DNA from: Sphaerosporella brunnea
Lineage: Eukaryota; Ascomycota; Pezizomycetes; Pezizales; Pyronemataceae
DNA: 64,000 nt
Direction: 5' to 3'
NCBI GenBank assembly: GCA_008704415.1
Contig: VXIS01000019.1
Location: 186,001-250,000 of the forward strand
Under the pieces are notes generated by a model. The model ran no database searches. It was not told the DNA's origin and was given only the letters and a program-made list of their open reading frames with translations. A program made the translations under genes and the position numbers. Positions 11,144 to 20,751 of the stretch are shown here, one piece after another (position 1 is the stretch's first letter; the number at the start of each line of letters is the position of its first letter).

Positions 11144-11570
11144 TTAGCGTCGTCGTAAGGCTGACTGGGCGTCGGTGAAAAGACGACCACTCGGCAGCTT
11201 GCGTAGAGCGAGCTGTAGGCCGGCGATGATGCCGAACAGTTCGGCGTCGTATACCTCCTTGTTGCGGCCGAGGTGCTGTGAGCGGGCTGTGAGCGGGCCG
11301 CCCAGCCTGGGCCGTCGCGGGAGACGGATCTGGTGACTGCAGCACAGCCGCTTCTAGCCTAGACTCATCTGAGTACACTGCGATGGCGTCCGGGGCAGGA
11401 TCCTGCGCACAAGCAGCGAACTGTTCGGCGAGGTCCTCTGGTAGGATCCGGACGTTACCCGTTGGGATAGGTACGCTGACCCGACACATGCCCGAGGGTT
11501 GCGCGTGCCACTCCGTCGGGTAGCCCGATTGCCACGGCGCCGGCTGTTTTCCAAAGTATAAGCGCGCATA
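11144..11570 (-). mobile_element. LINE (Tad-type non-LTR) RNase H domain relic
   Basis: The minus strand encodes pieces of a retrotransposon RNase H domain in at least two frames. One frame has PDAIAVYSDESRLE (first catalytic Asp). Another has EVYDAELFGIIAGLQLAL (catalytic Glu) and then LFTDAQSALRRR followed by a stop (third Asp). This order is typical of the RNase H at the C-terminal end of fungal Tad-like LINE polyproteins. The frames are broken between the first and second blocks, and no reverse transcriptase is present. The sequence is GC-rich with no obvious excess of TA-rich RIP-type transitions. It is a dead 3' fragment. Confidence 0.7.
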
Positions 11571-12644
11571 AAAGCTTAACGGGCAACATCAACCCGCGCC
11601 GGAATCAATTTCAAGGAGCGGCGGCATCATCAAGAAGCGGCGGCATCAGGGCCTGGCGGCTGCCTCGATGGAGAGGCGGCGGCGTGGGCTGAGCCGCAAT
11701 TCGTCGTTTTCCCGACCCTGAAATACTCGAAGTCTTCGAGTCTTCAGCTCCCCCGTCAGGTCAGGGCTCAAGCGATATACCTTTTGTCCGGGAACCAGCA
11801 GGCTAATGTTTACTCGTGCGTGATGTTATGCGTTGAGAGTTGGCACTTCAACGAGCTCAGTGAGCTTCAAGGGTTCGTGGAATACGGTGATAACGAAGTT
11901 GCGGGATGAAAAGCATCTGTTTTGGCCATGAAAGCCAAACACTCGTGGTGGTGGGAGCGGCTTGCCTCAAGTTTGGCTGGCCGTGTCGCCGCCATCCCAA
12001 CTGTCTCACTCTGTTTAAGTTTCTTCAAAGCCTCGATCGCACTATATATGATAGTACACTTTTGGGGACCTCGCAACTGCATTATTACGATAATTTGACA
12101 ATTAAGAGGAACCTGCTTGAACTGGCCTCAAAGAAAGAGCTTAGGTTACTGGAAGGGGCGGCAAGGGAGATTGCGCGAAAGATGGTGGAGGAGCGCCAGC
12201 GTTGAGAATAACATCAGGCTCCCCAAAGGCACATCCTCACAGACTGTCACTCACCGCCTCCAGGGCCTCTCGCCTATTTTACCTGAACGGGTTTTAGTTC
12301 ATGATGTACCGGTAGAAAAGATAGTTAAAATTCAATATTTAAGCTTGAGGTTGTACTCGGCATACCACAAAAGGCAACCTTGGACGGACATTAACTATAG
12401 TGCGGGCGAGCGGTCGAGGAAGACCGAGGTGAGCCAATCCGTCACCTTCTATCGTCTAGCGCCACGCATTTTTTCCTTCTCTCTATTCCTAGCATACTTT
12501 CCAGCCCGCGCAACTGCGAGATCCTACGGTATGTACTTTAATAGCGATACCCCGAACAGTCCTACCCCTCGCAATTTGAACATTACCTGCAACTTAAGTT
12601 TGGCAATTCTGTTTGCAAAGATGAAAGTCCTACTTATGAGTGAG
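11571..12644. other. intergenic, no supported gene
   Basis: A long plus-strand frame reaches from 12117 into the MITE at 12645, but its sequence has no domain features and ends inside the transposable element. I treat it as chance. Imperfect GGCGGC-rich sequence lies at 11610-11690. Confidence 0.35.
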
Positions 12645-12880
12645 TACCGTGTTATCTCACTTAAGAGTCACACCCCTAATTAGGCAATTTTCACCCTAAT
12701 TAGGAAATGTTTCGACGTTTAAAGCTCCAAAAGCTGGAACTCGGACCAACTTTAATTTTCGCTAGCAACAAGATTACTTAAAGCGCCACAGAATCGCACA
12801 TAGAAAATATTTCATACATTTTGGAGTGAAAACGCGCTGGTACGAGCCAAGACCGCTTAAAAGTGTGAGATAATACGGCA
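12645..12880. mobile_element. TA-flanked MITE, family B, copy 1
   Basis: About 236 bp beginning TACCGTGTTATCTCACTTAA, homologous over its length to 12927-13178. Shared internal blocks include AGATTACTTAAAGCGCC and AAAATATTTCATACATTTTG. Its right terminus is degenerate and reads GTGTGAGATAATACGGCA, lacking part of the inverted repeat found in copy 2. Confidence 0.75.
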
Positions 12881-12926
12881 ATACAACATCCCATGGGCCC
12901 AGCCAACAAAATACATAATGCTCACA

Positions 12927-13178
12927 TACCGTATTATCTCACGTAAGAGTCACACCCCTAATCAGGCAATTTTCACACTAATCAGGAATTTTTTCGACGT
13001 TTAAGGCTCCAAACGCTCGAATTCAGGCCATCTTTGATTTTCGCCAGCAAAAAGATTACTTAAAGCGCCTCAAAATCGCACATAGAAAATATTTCATACA
13101 TTTTGGAGTGAGTTGAAAACTCGCTGGCACGCGCCAAGACCGATTAAATGTGTGACTCTTAAGTGAGATAATACGGTA
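12927..13178. mobile_element. TA-flanked MITE, family B, copy 2
   Basis: 252 bp with terminal inverted repeats of about 29 bp that differ by one base (left end TACCGTATTATCTCACGTAA, right end the complement with CTTAAGTGAGATAATACGG). The terminal dinucleotide is TA. It is non-coding. The right-end TA is also the left-end TA of the family A element that follows. Confidence 0.8.
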
Positions 13179-13296
13179 CCGCATAAACTCGCGAACAAGA
13201 GACTGGGGCTAAGTCACTGCGCCATGTGGCAAAGTCACAAAGCCTACATGGCGCAGTGACTTAGCCCCAGTCTCTTGTTCGCGAGTTTATGCGGTA
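13177..13296. mobile_element. near-perfect foldback MITE, family A, copy 2
   Basis: A 120-bp TA-to-TA palindrome. The two arms, starting TACCGCATAAACTCGCGAAC, pair over about 51 bases without mismatch around a short loop near 13236-13246. It lies about 250 bp beyond the stop codon of the alanine aminotransferase gene and abuts the family B element. A transcript through it would form a long hairpin. Confidence 0.85.
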
Positions 13297-13549
13297 GGTA
13301 CTCTACATAGCAGTTGCCATTCAAACCTCCCTACCTGAATCATGATTCATGAAATGAAGCAAGCACAAGGTATAGTGAGATGAGCACGAGCACGCTAGCA
13401 CTATATCCTCTCTTTAAATGTAAAACGACGCACAAGACTCCATTACAGGAAAACAAAAGAAAGCAGATGTCCCAGATGCATCTAAAAAATCCCAATTTTT
13501 TTAAAGAGAAATAAAAAAAACGCCCAGTCCGTGCCTAGGTACGCCCAGT

Positions 13550-15100
13550 CTATTCGTCCTTGAATTCCTCCATGAACGCCTCGTGGAACTTATGCATGCG
13601 GTCAACCCACTCGGTTCCGGGCGGCAGGAACGTGGTGCGGAAGTGCCACGTGCCATCAGCCTGTCCGAATCCGCTGCCGGGGACGACACATATACCGGTG
13701 GCGTCGAGCATGCGGAGGCAGTAGTACTCATCGGGCTTCTTTCCTTCGGTCAGGGCCTTGGCCTGTGCGCGCTTGGAAAGCGTTATCTGCGGGAAGATGT
13801 ACATGGCGCCCTGGGGATCCTGGCAGGAGACGCCGGTCATGTTCTGGAAAGCGGCGTACAGCGCCTGAGAGCGCGCCTTGAGGCCCTCGTAGATGGCGCC
13901 GTATTCCTTCTGGTACAATTCGTACGACGGCTCGCCCTCCTTGGGAGGGTTGACCATGAGCTCCACCAGGCACTGTCCGATGACGGGAGGACACAGCGTG
14001 ATCGAAACAAGCTTGTAGATCTGCGCCTGCACCTGCTCGTCGAAGTTGTAAAGCTCGAAGTAGCCACCACGGTGTCCACACTCCCCGACCATGCCCTTGG
14101 AGGTGGAGTGAAGGGAAGCGAGCTCCACGTTCTCGTACTTCTCACCGCCTGGACGCGTCTGCATGTTGCGGAGAACCTTCTTGAACGAGTGGAACTCGCC
14201 GCGGTAGACGTTCGTCTGGTACACCTCGTCCGCCATGATCACCAAGTGCTCCTCCACCGCCATGTCAATCACAGCCTCGATGTCGGCTTCGCTAAGCGAT
14301 GCACCGGTCGGGTTGCCGGGATTGATGATCACGACGCAGCGCACATCAGTGCCGTCTTTCCTCGCGGCAGCAATCTGCTCTCGCATGAGATCGACATTAG
14401 TGCTCCATGAATTGGGCTCGTCGAGGTGATATGGAACAGCGACTGCGTTCAGGAGCGCGAGTGTGGCAGTGTAGAGAGGGTACTGAGGGATGGGGATCAG
14501 GATTCCGGTCTTTGGGGAGGAGCGGATGGTGTTCAAAAGGGTGTGGACTCCGCTTGAGGCACCTCCGGTCAGGAAGATGCTGTTGGGGTCAGCGGGATAA
14601 CCATCTCTCCCTGATTTCGGGGAAGAATTATTAGTAAGGATACAACCAGAGGTATCGTGTTACTCACGTTGGATGAACTCGGCGACGCTCTTTCGAATTC
14701 CTGAAGCACCCTGGGAATGCGAGTATGCACCAACACTACCGACATCCTTCAACAGCCTGCGCGCACGCTCTTTGACATCCCCTGGGAACAAGCCCTCAAC
14801 TTCCAGTAGCGCTGGGTACTCGAGGATACTCAACACCTGTCTGAAGAAGGTGATCGGCTTCTGGTCGAGTTGCTGCGGATTGCCGATGTTGGCCGAGACT
14901 ACGGCGTCGAATGGAAGATCGTGAGGCACCCCCGCACCCCTGGCGAGAGTGATGGCCGTGCGGTGCTCCTCCGAACGCACGGCAATAGCACCACGTACTG
15001 CGTATTCGGCCTTCAGCAGGTTCGGATTAATGTTGCTCACGTCGAGGGCACGCTTATTGGTAGGAGCAGTAGTAGTGGTGGTGGTAGTAGTAGTCGACAT
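13550..15100 (-). CDS. alanine aminotransferase (2 exons)
   Basis: PLP-dependent class I/II aminotransferase interconverting alanine and 2-oxoglutarate with pyruvate and glutamate. Exons on minus are 15100-14668 and 14610-13550, 497 aa, normal for the family. Seen: the N-terminal KRALDVSNINPNLLKAEYAV signature of alanine aminotransferases, VSANIGNPQQLDQKPITFFR, the NPGNPTG cofactor loop (about 241-247), DEVYQTNVY, and the Schiff-base lysine in SLHSTSKGMVGECGHRGGY (about K316). The C-terminal GICVVPGSGFGQ and FRTTFLPP segments are also present. I start at MSTTTT (15100), where homologues align. An in-frame ATG at 15199 would add 33 residues that could be a poor mitochondrial presequence, so dual targeting cannot be excluded. 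The start is followed by an ACT/ACC repeat encoding a run of Thr. The intron has a GTGAGT donor. Confidence 0.92.
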
Positions 15101-16663
15101 TTTTGGGTATTGTTGATGGAGTCTCTGGCTGACTGGATCGAATGAGGGACGATGTGAGCTGTGTAGGTTCTCAGGCAGCGGGTATAGAACAGCAAACAAG
15201 AGAAGGGGAGTGTTTCAGGGACGAGACTGAGGATGTGTAGTGAGCTGTGGGGGAATACACAGGGAGGTATTGGGTATTTGTATGTGTGTAGAACAGGGCG
15301 GCGGGAATGTGGATGTGGATGTGCGAACCCAAGAAGCTCCGAGCTCCCGGCACGCCAAACGCGGGGATATTCGACGCGGGATGATGCGGGGAGCTCCAAA
15401 CTATTGGTCAATGATTTCAATGATTTCAATAATTCACCCGGACCCCCGGAAGGCAGCCTCCCTCTAACTATGGTTTCCGAGAGAAACGTGGAATCGCATC
15501 TGTAAGTCGAACGAATGGCGTGGGATGCGAAAAATGCGGTATATGACAGATAAAAACTCGCTCTTTGGTACTCACAGATTCTGCTGTTGCATCTCCCGCC
15601 GGAGACCCTGAAACTCAATCTACCGCCACGCAGGCTTCGGATCGCACTCATCGCGAAGGTACAGCGACTTGGTGCCTTGAGTCTCGACTTGACACGGGTT
15701 TCAGATGGAGACTCTTGTCGTCAGAATTTTCTTTCCTGCAGGATCCACCAATCACGGTCAATATCCAGTGGTTCGTTGTACTGCGGGGTGCGTTGATATT
15801 AATTTCTCCCATCTCGGCGATCACGCTGGGTAAACGAGATACGCGAGAGCCAGGGAAAACGCAAAACGCCTCAGGCCATCATCACGAACGAGGTGAGATC
15901 ACATACAGAAGTGGCGTCGATAGTGTGCTGACCGTGCGTGCGCGGTGAGAACGGGAGGATATCGGGAGAGGAAGTGATAAACAGGCGGGCCTTCGGCAGG
16001 GATGTGAAGGAGGGGAGCAGACGGCGGCGAAAAGTTACGGTGGCTTCACTCCCAGCCGATATCCGTGGCTGCAACACGACGACGATGTGGAAAGGAAGTC
16101 ACAATTTCCGACCGGCAATAATGTCGGCGATCAGGTACATACTTCTTGTAGTTACGTGAGTACTTCTAAGTACTATACATACATACTTATGTACTCTAGT
16201 TATTGCTCTGCGACAGCTGCGTCTTTTTCCCCCCCCCCAACCACTCAGTTCCCCTGCTCTTTCCGACCAATTTTTAACGAAGAGGGATCGCCGAACTCCG
16301 AAGGGAGAGTTCAGGTTGCGAGTGAGTGAGGCTCATGGGATCGCGATCGTAGCTCAGTGATGTTCTTGAAACTGTGCAAACAGATTCTTACTTTAATGTA
16401 GACGGTGGGGCCAGGTGGGGATATGAAAATGCGGGTAGAATTGAGTACGTCCTGCCGAATTCCCTAATGAAGGGTCGCATCGCCTTCATTATAATCACTG
16501 GAAACACAAGTGTGATGTAGGGAAATTCGGCAGTATTAACTAACGCGGCGGGGATACCGACCCTCTCGATATCACCACAACAAACCGCCAACGGGTTGGT
16601 GAAATTGCCTTGGTTGTTATCTTGCCGGCCTATGAGTTTGACCAACGCTTTCTTTGTGGTTGT
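15101..16663. other. intergenic upstream of alanine aminotransferase
   Basis: The aminotransferase promoter lies in the first few hundred bases. The rest has no convincing gene: ORFs of up to 141 aa on either strand run into the hAT element and carry no domain signal. Confidence 0.35.
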
Positions 16664-17043
16664 CAGTGTTCTCAACAGCCAGCCCGCCCGGCCGGCTGCG
16701 TTGGGCGGATGTGGGCTGACCAAAAGGCTGTTTGGGCTGATGAAAAAGCCCGGCTGGCTGTTTGGGATGCAGGCCACGGCGGCGACCACAATGACGACAA
16801 ATACGACTACCATGATATCAGCTACTGCTATGAAATGGAAAGTACATAAGGATGTTCGCCGTGGAAAATGACGACTAGGAGGGAATCACTAGATAGGAGT
16901 TTACTATAACAGTACAGATCCTGATAAGTTTATCGGAGATCACTCAAAGCCCTGGCAGCCGGGCTGGCCCTACAGCGGGCTGGGCTGTTTGGGCTGATGC
17001 AAAAAGCCCGCCCGGCTGTTTCGGCTGGCTACTGAGCACACTG
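16664..17043. mobile_element. non-autonomous hAT element with 8-bp target duplication
   Basis: A 380-bp element. The left end is CAGTGTTCTCAACAGCC and the right end is the inverted form, GGCTACTGAGCACACTG. It is flanked by an exact 8-bp direct repeat, GTGGTTGT, at 16656-16663 and 17044-17051. CAGTG termini and an 8-bp duplication are diagnostic of the hAT superfamily. Subterminal regions are rich in GGCTG/CAGCC motifs. No transposase is present. It sits about 640 bp upstream of the MTAP start codon. Confidence 0.85.
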
Positions 17044-17679
17044 GTGGTTGTTGAGAAACAGCTTCAATTGTTGTTTTATCCCCACCTCCCCACCGTCTGC
17101 GTCAATTACTTTAAAAGCATGCGCGAAGGCCGACACAAGCGCCATCTCACGATATTCCGACGGCTTGCTTGGAGATCCCCGCAGCAGGCCTGCAGGGCAC
17201 TTGGCGTCTGGCCGAATGATTGCTGATCACGCTCTCTATCAATTGATTACTGCTCTCCTTTGGTTACCAATCATATGCATTGGCATCATTGGCTTGTTGG
17301 AAGGGTTTAAATTTATGTAGAAGTCAGAAACGTGTTTCGAATTTACATACCGAGGCCGATGGCAATGCAGAACGACCGCCCGCTCAGATTTTTGGACGCC
17401 GAAAGTCTGAATAGACCCCCTACTATTCGTCTGGTCCCAGAAACTTAAGCTCTGAAAGCTTCCAGATTCCTTCCAAACTACACAACCTCTGCGGGGAGTC
17501 TTCCATTTACAAAGTAGAGCATGTAAGGCGTGAACGTGGACGGCTGACCATGGATCTGGCTAGGATAAGCAGGGGTCAAATTTTGCCCCACCTTGTGCTT
17601 TGCTATGTATCACCTCTCTCTTCCCTCAACTCCTCGCGTCGCGTCGCAAATAGCCCTCTACTCACCACCGCCGATCATA

Positions 17680-18653
17680 ATGTTTCTCCCTACTACCTAC
17701 GCGGGTACCAAGCACGCTTCCCTCCTTCTCTCCCCAAAACCACCGCTGACCCAGCAGATCCTGTCCGCATCGCGGTCATCGGCGGTACCGGTATCGAATC
17801 GCTCACTCACGAGGGCTTCACTCCCGTTGCGGCTCTGACCATTTCGACCCCCTGGGGTGCTCCTTCCAGCCCGATCAACATCCTCAAGACTCCCTCCGGC
17901 GTACCCATCGCCTTCCTTTCCCGCCATGGAGTTCACCACGAGCTCAACCCCACCGAGGTTCCTGGCCGCGCCAACATCGCCGCTCTCCGCAGTATCGGTG
18001 TGCGTACGATCCTGGCCTTCTCCGCCGTCGGCTCCCTGCAGGCAGGGATCCGTCCGCGCGACTTCGTCCTGCCAGACCAGATCATCGACCGCACCAAGGG
18101 AATTCGTCCCTCTACCTTCTTTGAGGACGGAATTGTAGGCCACGTTGGCTTTGCGGACCCCTTCGATGCGGGTCTCAGCAAGGTGATCGCCAAGGTTGCT
18201 GCAGAGCAGGCGCAGGGCGCAAAACTTCATGTCGGCGGAACCGTCATCTGCATGGAGGGCCCTACGTTTTCGACCCGTGCCGAGAGCGCCATGTACAGAT
18301 CCTGGGGCGGCAGTGTCATCAACATGTCCGTCCTCCCCGAGGCGAAGCTGGCTCGTGAGGCCGAGATCGCGTACGCGATGGTGTGCATGAGCACGGATTA
18401 TGACTGCTGGAAGACGGATGAGCCGCCGGTAGATGTGGCCACTGTTGTTGCCAACATGCGCTCAAACGGCGAGAACGCGAAGCACCTCATGAGTGCCGTC
18501 CTCAACGAGCTGGCCAGGGAGGAGCACGAGGACTTGGTCGAGGCCAAGCATCTGGAGGGATCCAGCAAGTGGGCCAACTGCACCAAGCCCGCAGGATTGA
18601 AGAAGGAGGCGATCGAGAGGATTAACTGGTTGCTGCCTGGATACTTTGCTTGA
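17680..18653 (+). CDS. MEU1: S-methyl-5'-thioadenosine phosphorylase (2 exons)
   Basis: Cleaves methylthioadenosine, the by-product of polyamine synthesis, to adenine and methylthioribose-1-phosphate, the first step of methionine salvage. I read exon 1 as 17680-17704 (MFLPTTYA) and exon 2 as 17758-18653, 306 aa. The 53-nt intron has CGCTGAC before CAG, and the spliced N terminus MFLPTTYADPVRIAVIGGTG matches the family. An unspliced frame opens at 17550, but its first 70 residues are not family-like. Seen: phosphate-binding GGTGIES, FLSRHGVHHELNP, AFSAVGSLQAGIRPRDFVLP, MEGPTFSTRAES and the substrate-site signature NMSVLPEAKLAREAEIAYAM, followed by STDYDCW. The gene symbol follows the yeast orthologue. 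No damage seen. Confidence 0.93.
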
Positions 18654-19571
18654 ATACTGTACATGGGAGTTCTTTTTCTTTTCATTCATTCCATCACGGC
18701 GGTGATATCATCAGTGGTAGCGGGAGGAGATTGCGCGAAAAAGAAATTAGATACCTGAATAGACCAGTCCTTTAGGAGAACGGGGGCTCATATGAAGGTT
18801 CCATATCTCCATATCATCAGTAATCCACTTTTCTCTACCCTCCCCAATTGCCGATGCGCCCCCTAGTTAACTAACTCACTACATAACCAGCGAGGAGTCG
18901 CTTTCCTTGCGGGCAATCACCCTTCCCCACGATACACTAAAACCCCACACTCTAGAGTCCCCGGACGACAGGAAGCACCCGGTCAAGATCGAAATCCCCA
19001 CAACGCCATACCTACCTAGGCGTTAGGTGGGTTAAACCGTTTTTGCCTGAAACTGCGTACCTGTCGGAATTCCCAGCTCTCTCGGTGATATGGAGCGGAT
19101 ATCCACAGCCTGTTTGTTTATCCATAGTGCCTGCACAACCCACCCCAACGGCTGCTCTTTGCGGGAGATCTGCTATGAACTCGAGAATCTATGCATGTGG
19201 AGCGGTGACTATGCGACACCCACCTGTCTAGACTCTAGGGTAATGCCGTTCTACGAGGGTACTCGCACATACCCGGAATATGCACCCGCCCATCTAGCAG
19301 TGGAAAAAAGCCGTGGGCCGCCTCTGGGTGCGTTATGCATATGCAGGTATGTAGCATAGCAGCAATCTCTGTATAATAATTGGTATAGCAAGCAAACAAG
19401 CCAGCTGTCATGCCCATCCAACCAGCACGGAGACCATGACTCCGGACCCGGAGCCGCTGCAAGGAGAAGACATCGGCCAGGGAGGGGGAAACTTGTAAGT
19501 ACCTCACCCTAATTCCCTTCCTTCTCCTTTCTACAACGAGAGCAGAGCCGATACCACGAAGTCACGAAGTC
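18654..19571. other. intergenic between MTAP and GDSL esterase
   Basis: 3' flank of MTAP and promoter of the esterase. No additional gene, repeat or RNA gene is apparent. Confidence 0.4.
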
Positions 19572-20751
19572 ATGATGCACATGCACTCACTCGTCCTTGC
19601 GGCGCTTACGGCGGCCACAGCACTTGCCGCTGCTCACGAGGCAAAGAAGGGGCCGCTTTCGTGGTTCCCTTACCGGCCTGCACCTGGCTGGGGAGGCAAG
19701 TTTAAGACGCTGTTTGCTTTCGGTGACAGGTAAGCTCTCTATCCCTTCCCCCCGAGGACAAGGCATTGACCGGTGACAAGTTACACTGACGAAGCCCGAC
19801 TCTCCTACTTCATCTCACACAACGGCAGCGCGCCACCAGTAGGCTGGATCGGGCCGGACAGCGACAGCGCGGCGTCGGGAGGCCACTCCTGGGCCCGCTA
19901 CGTCAACTACTACACCGGAGCCAAGCTCTTCAACTACGCCGTCTCTGGCGCCGTGTGTAGCAACGAGATCACGCCGCGGTGGTTGAGTAGTATTCGCCAG
20001 GACTTCCCCAGCGTTAAAGAGTATGAAGTCCCTGCGCTCAAGAAGGATCTGGAGGCTTGGAAGTTCCTCGTGGATTGGAGTACTGCTGTTGTTTCGTGAG
20101 TGTTTGTCCCTGCGGTGGTGTGGGAGTGAGGCTGATAGTGGGGTTAGCATGTGGATCGGCACCAACGACCTAGGGGGCGCGGCACTCCTGGACCATGCAC
20201 AGGTGCGCGGAAAGACACTGGTTGACTACACCAGCTGCGTCTTTTCACAGCTTGGAGAGCTTTACCACCTCGGCGCCCGTCGTTTCGTTCTCCTCAACAT
20301 CGCCCCACTCGAGCTGGCGCCTTTGTACTCCGTCCTCGGCACACCAGGGCCCGACCGGTTCTGGCTCGAAAAGGGGTACAACCTCACCGACATTGCGGCG
20401 TCGATGACGGAGGAAGTGGCAGCCGCCAACGAGATCTTCTCACTGCACGCACAGCTAGCGGTAAAGAACGAGCTCTGGGGCTCCAAGATCGCTATCCTGA
20501 ACACGAACGGCTTGATCAGAGATATCTATAACCACCCTGAGTTGTACCTCAATGGAACTGCGCCGCTGAATGTTACCGGGTATAATGTGCATTGCGGCGT
20601 GGCCGGGAATTGCTTTGATTATAGAATTGATGATAGGGATGCGTTTTTGTGGTATGATGCGCTGCATCCGAGTGAGCAGGCTAGTAGAGTTGTTGCGAGA
20701 GAGTTTAAGGCTACTGTGGAGGGGAAGGGGAAGTGGGCTACTTATTGGTGA
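19572..20751 (+). CDS. secreted GDSL-family esterase, CE16-like (3 exons)
   Basis: Predicted extracellular SGNH/GDSL acyl hydrolase; fungal relatives with this layout are carbohydrate acetylesterases of CAZy family CE16. Exons are 19572-19729, 19781-20095 and 20148-20751, 358 aa. A signal peptide is visible (hydrophobic stretch ending in ALAAA, residues 1-22). Block I is FAFGDSYTD with nucleophile Ser53. Block III is WIGTND with Asn164. The catalytic Asp/His lie in YDALHPS (Asp328, His331). Several N-glycosylation sequons (NGS, NLT, NGT, NVT) fit secretion. The SGAVCSNEITPRW region is typical of this fungal subgroup. The acetyl substrate is inferred from family resemblance only. Splice junctions keep frame and the GDS serine codon is split by the first intron. 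Confidence 0.88.

Noticed and set aside
12117..12683. 188-aa plus-strand ORF
   Set aside because: Runs into the left end of the family B MITE and shows no recognisable motifs.
13583..14410. 275-aa plus-strand ORF
   Set aside because: Exactly antisense to the alanine aminotransferase coding exon; a shadow of GC-rich codon bias with no domain signal.
16336..16380. TAGCTCAGTGAT resembling a tRNA D-arm
   Set aside because: No matching T-arm or acceptor stem within 90 nt.
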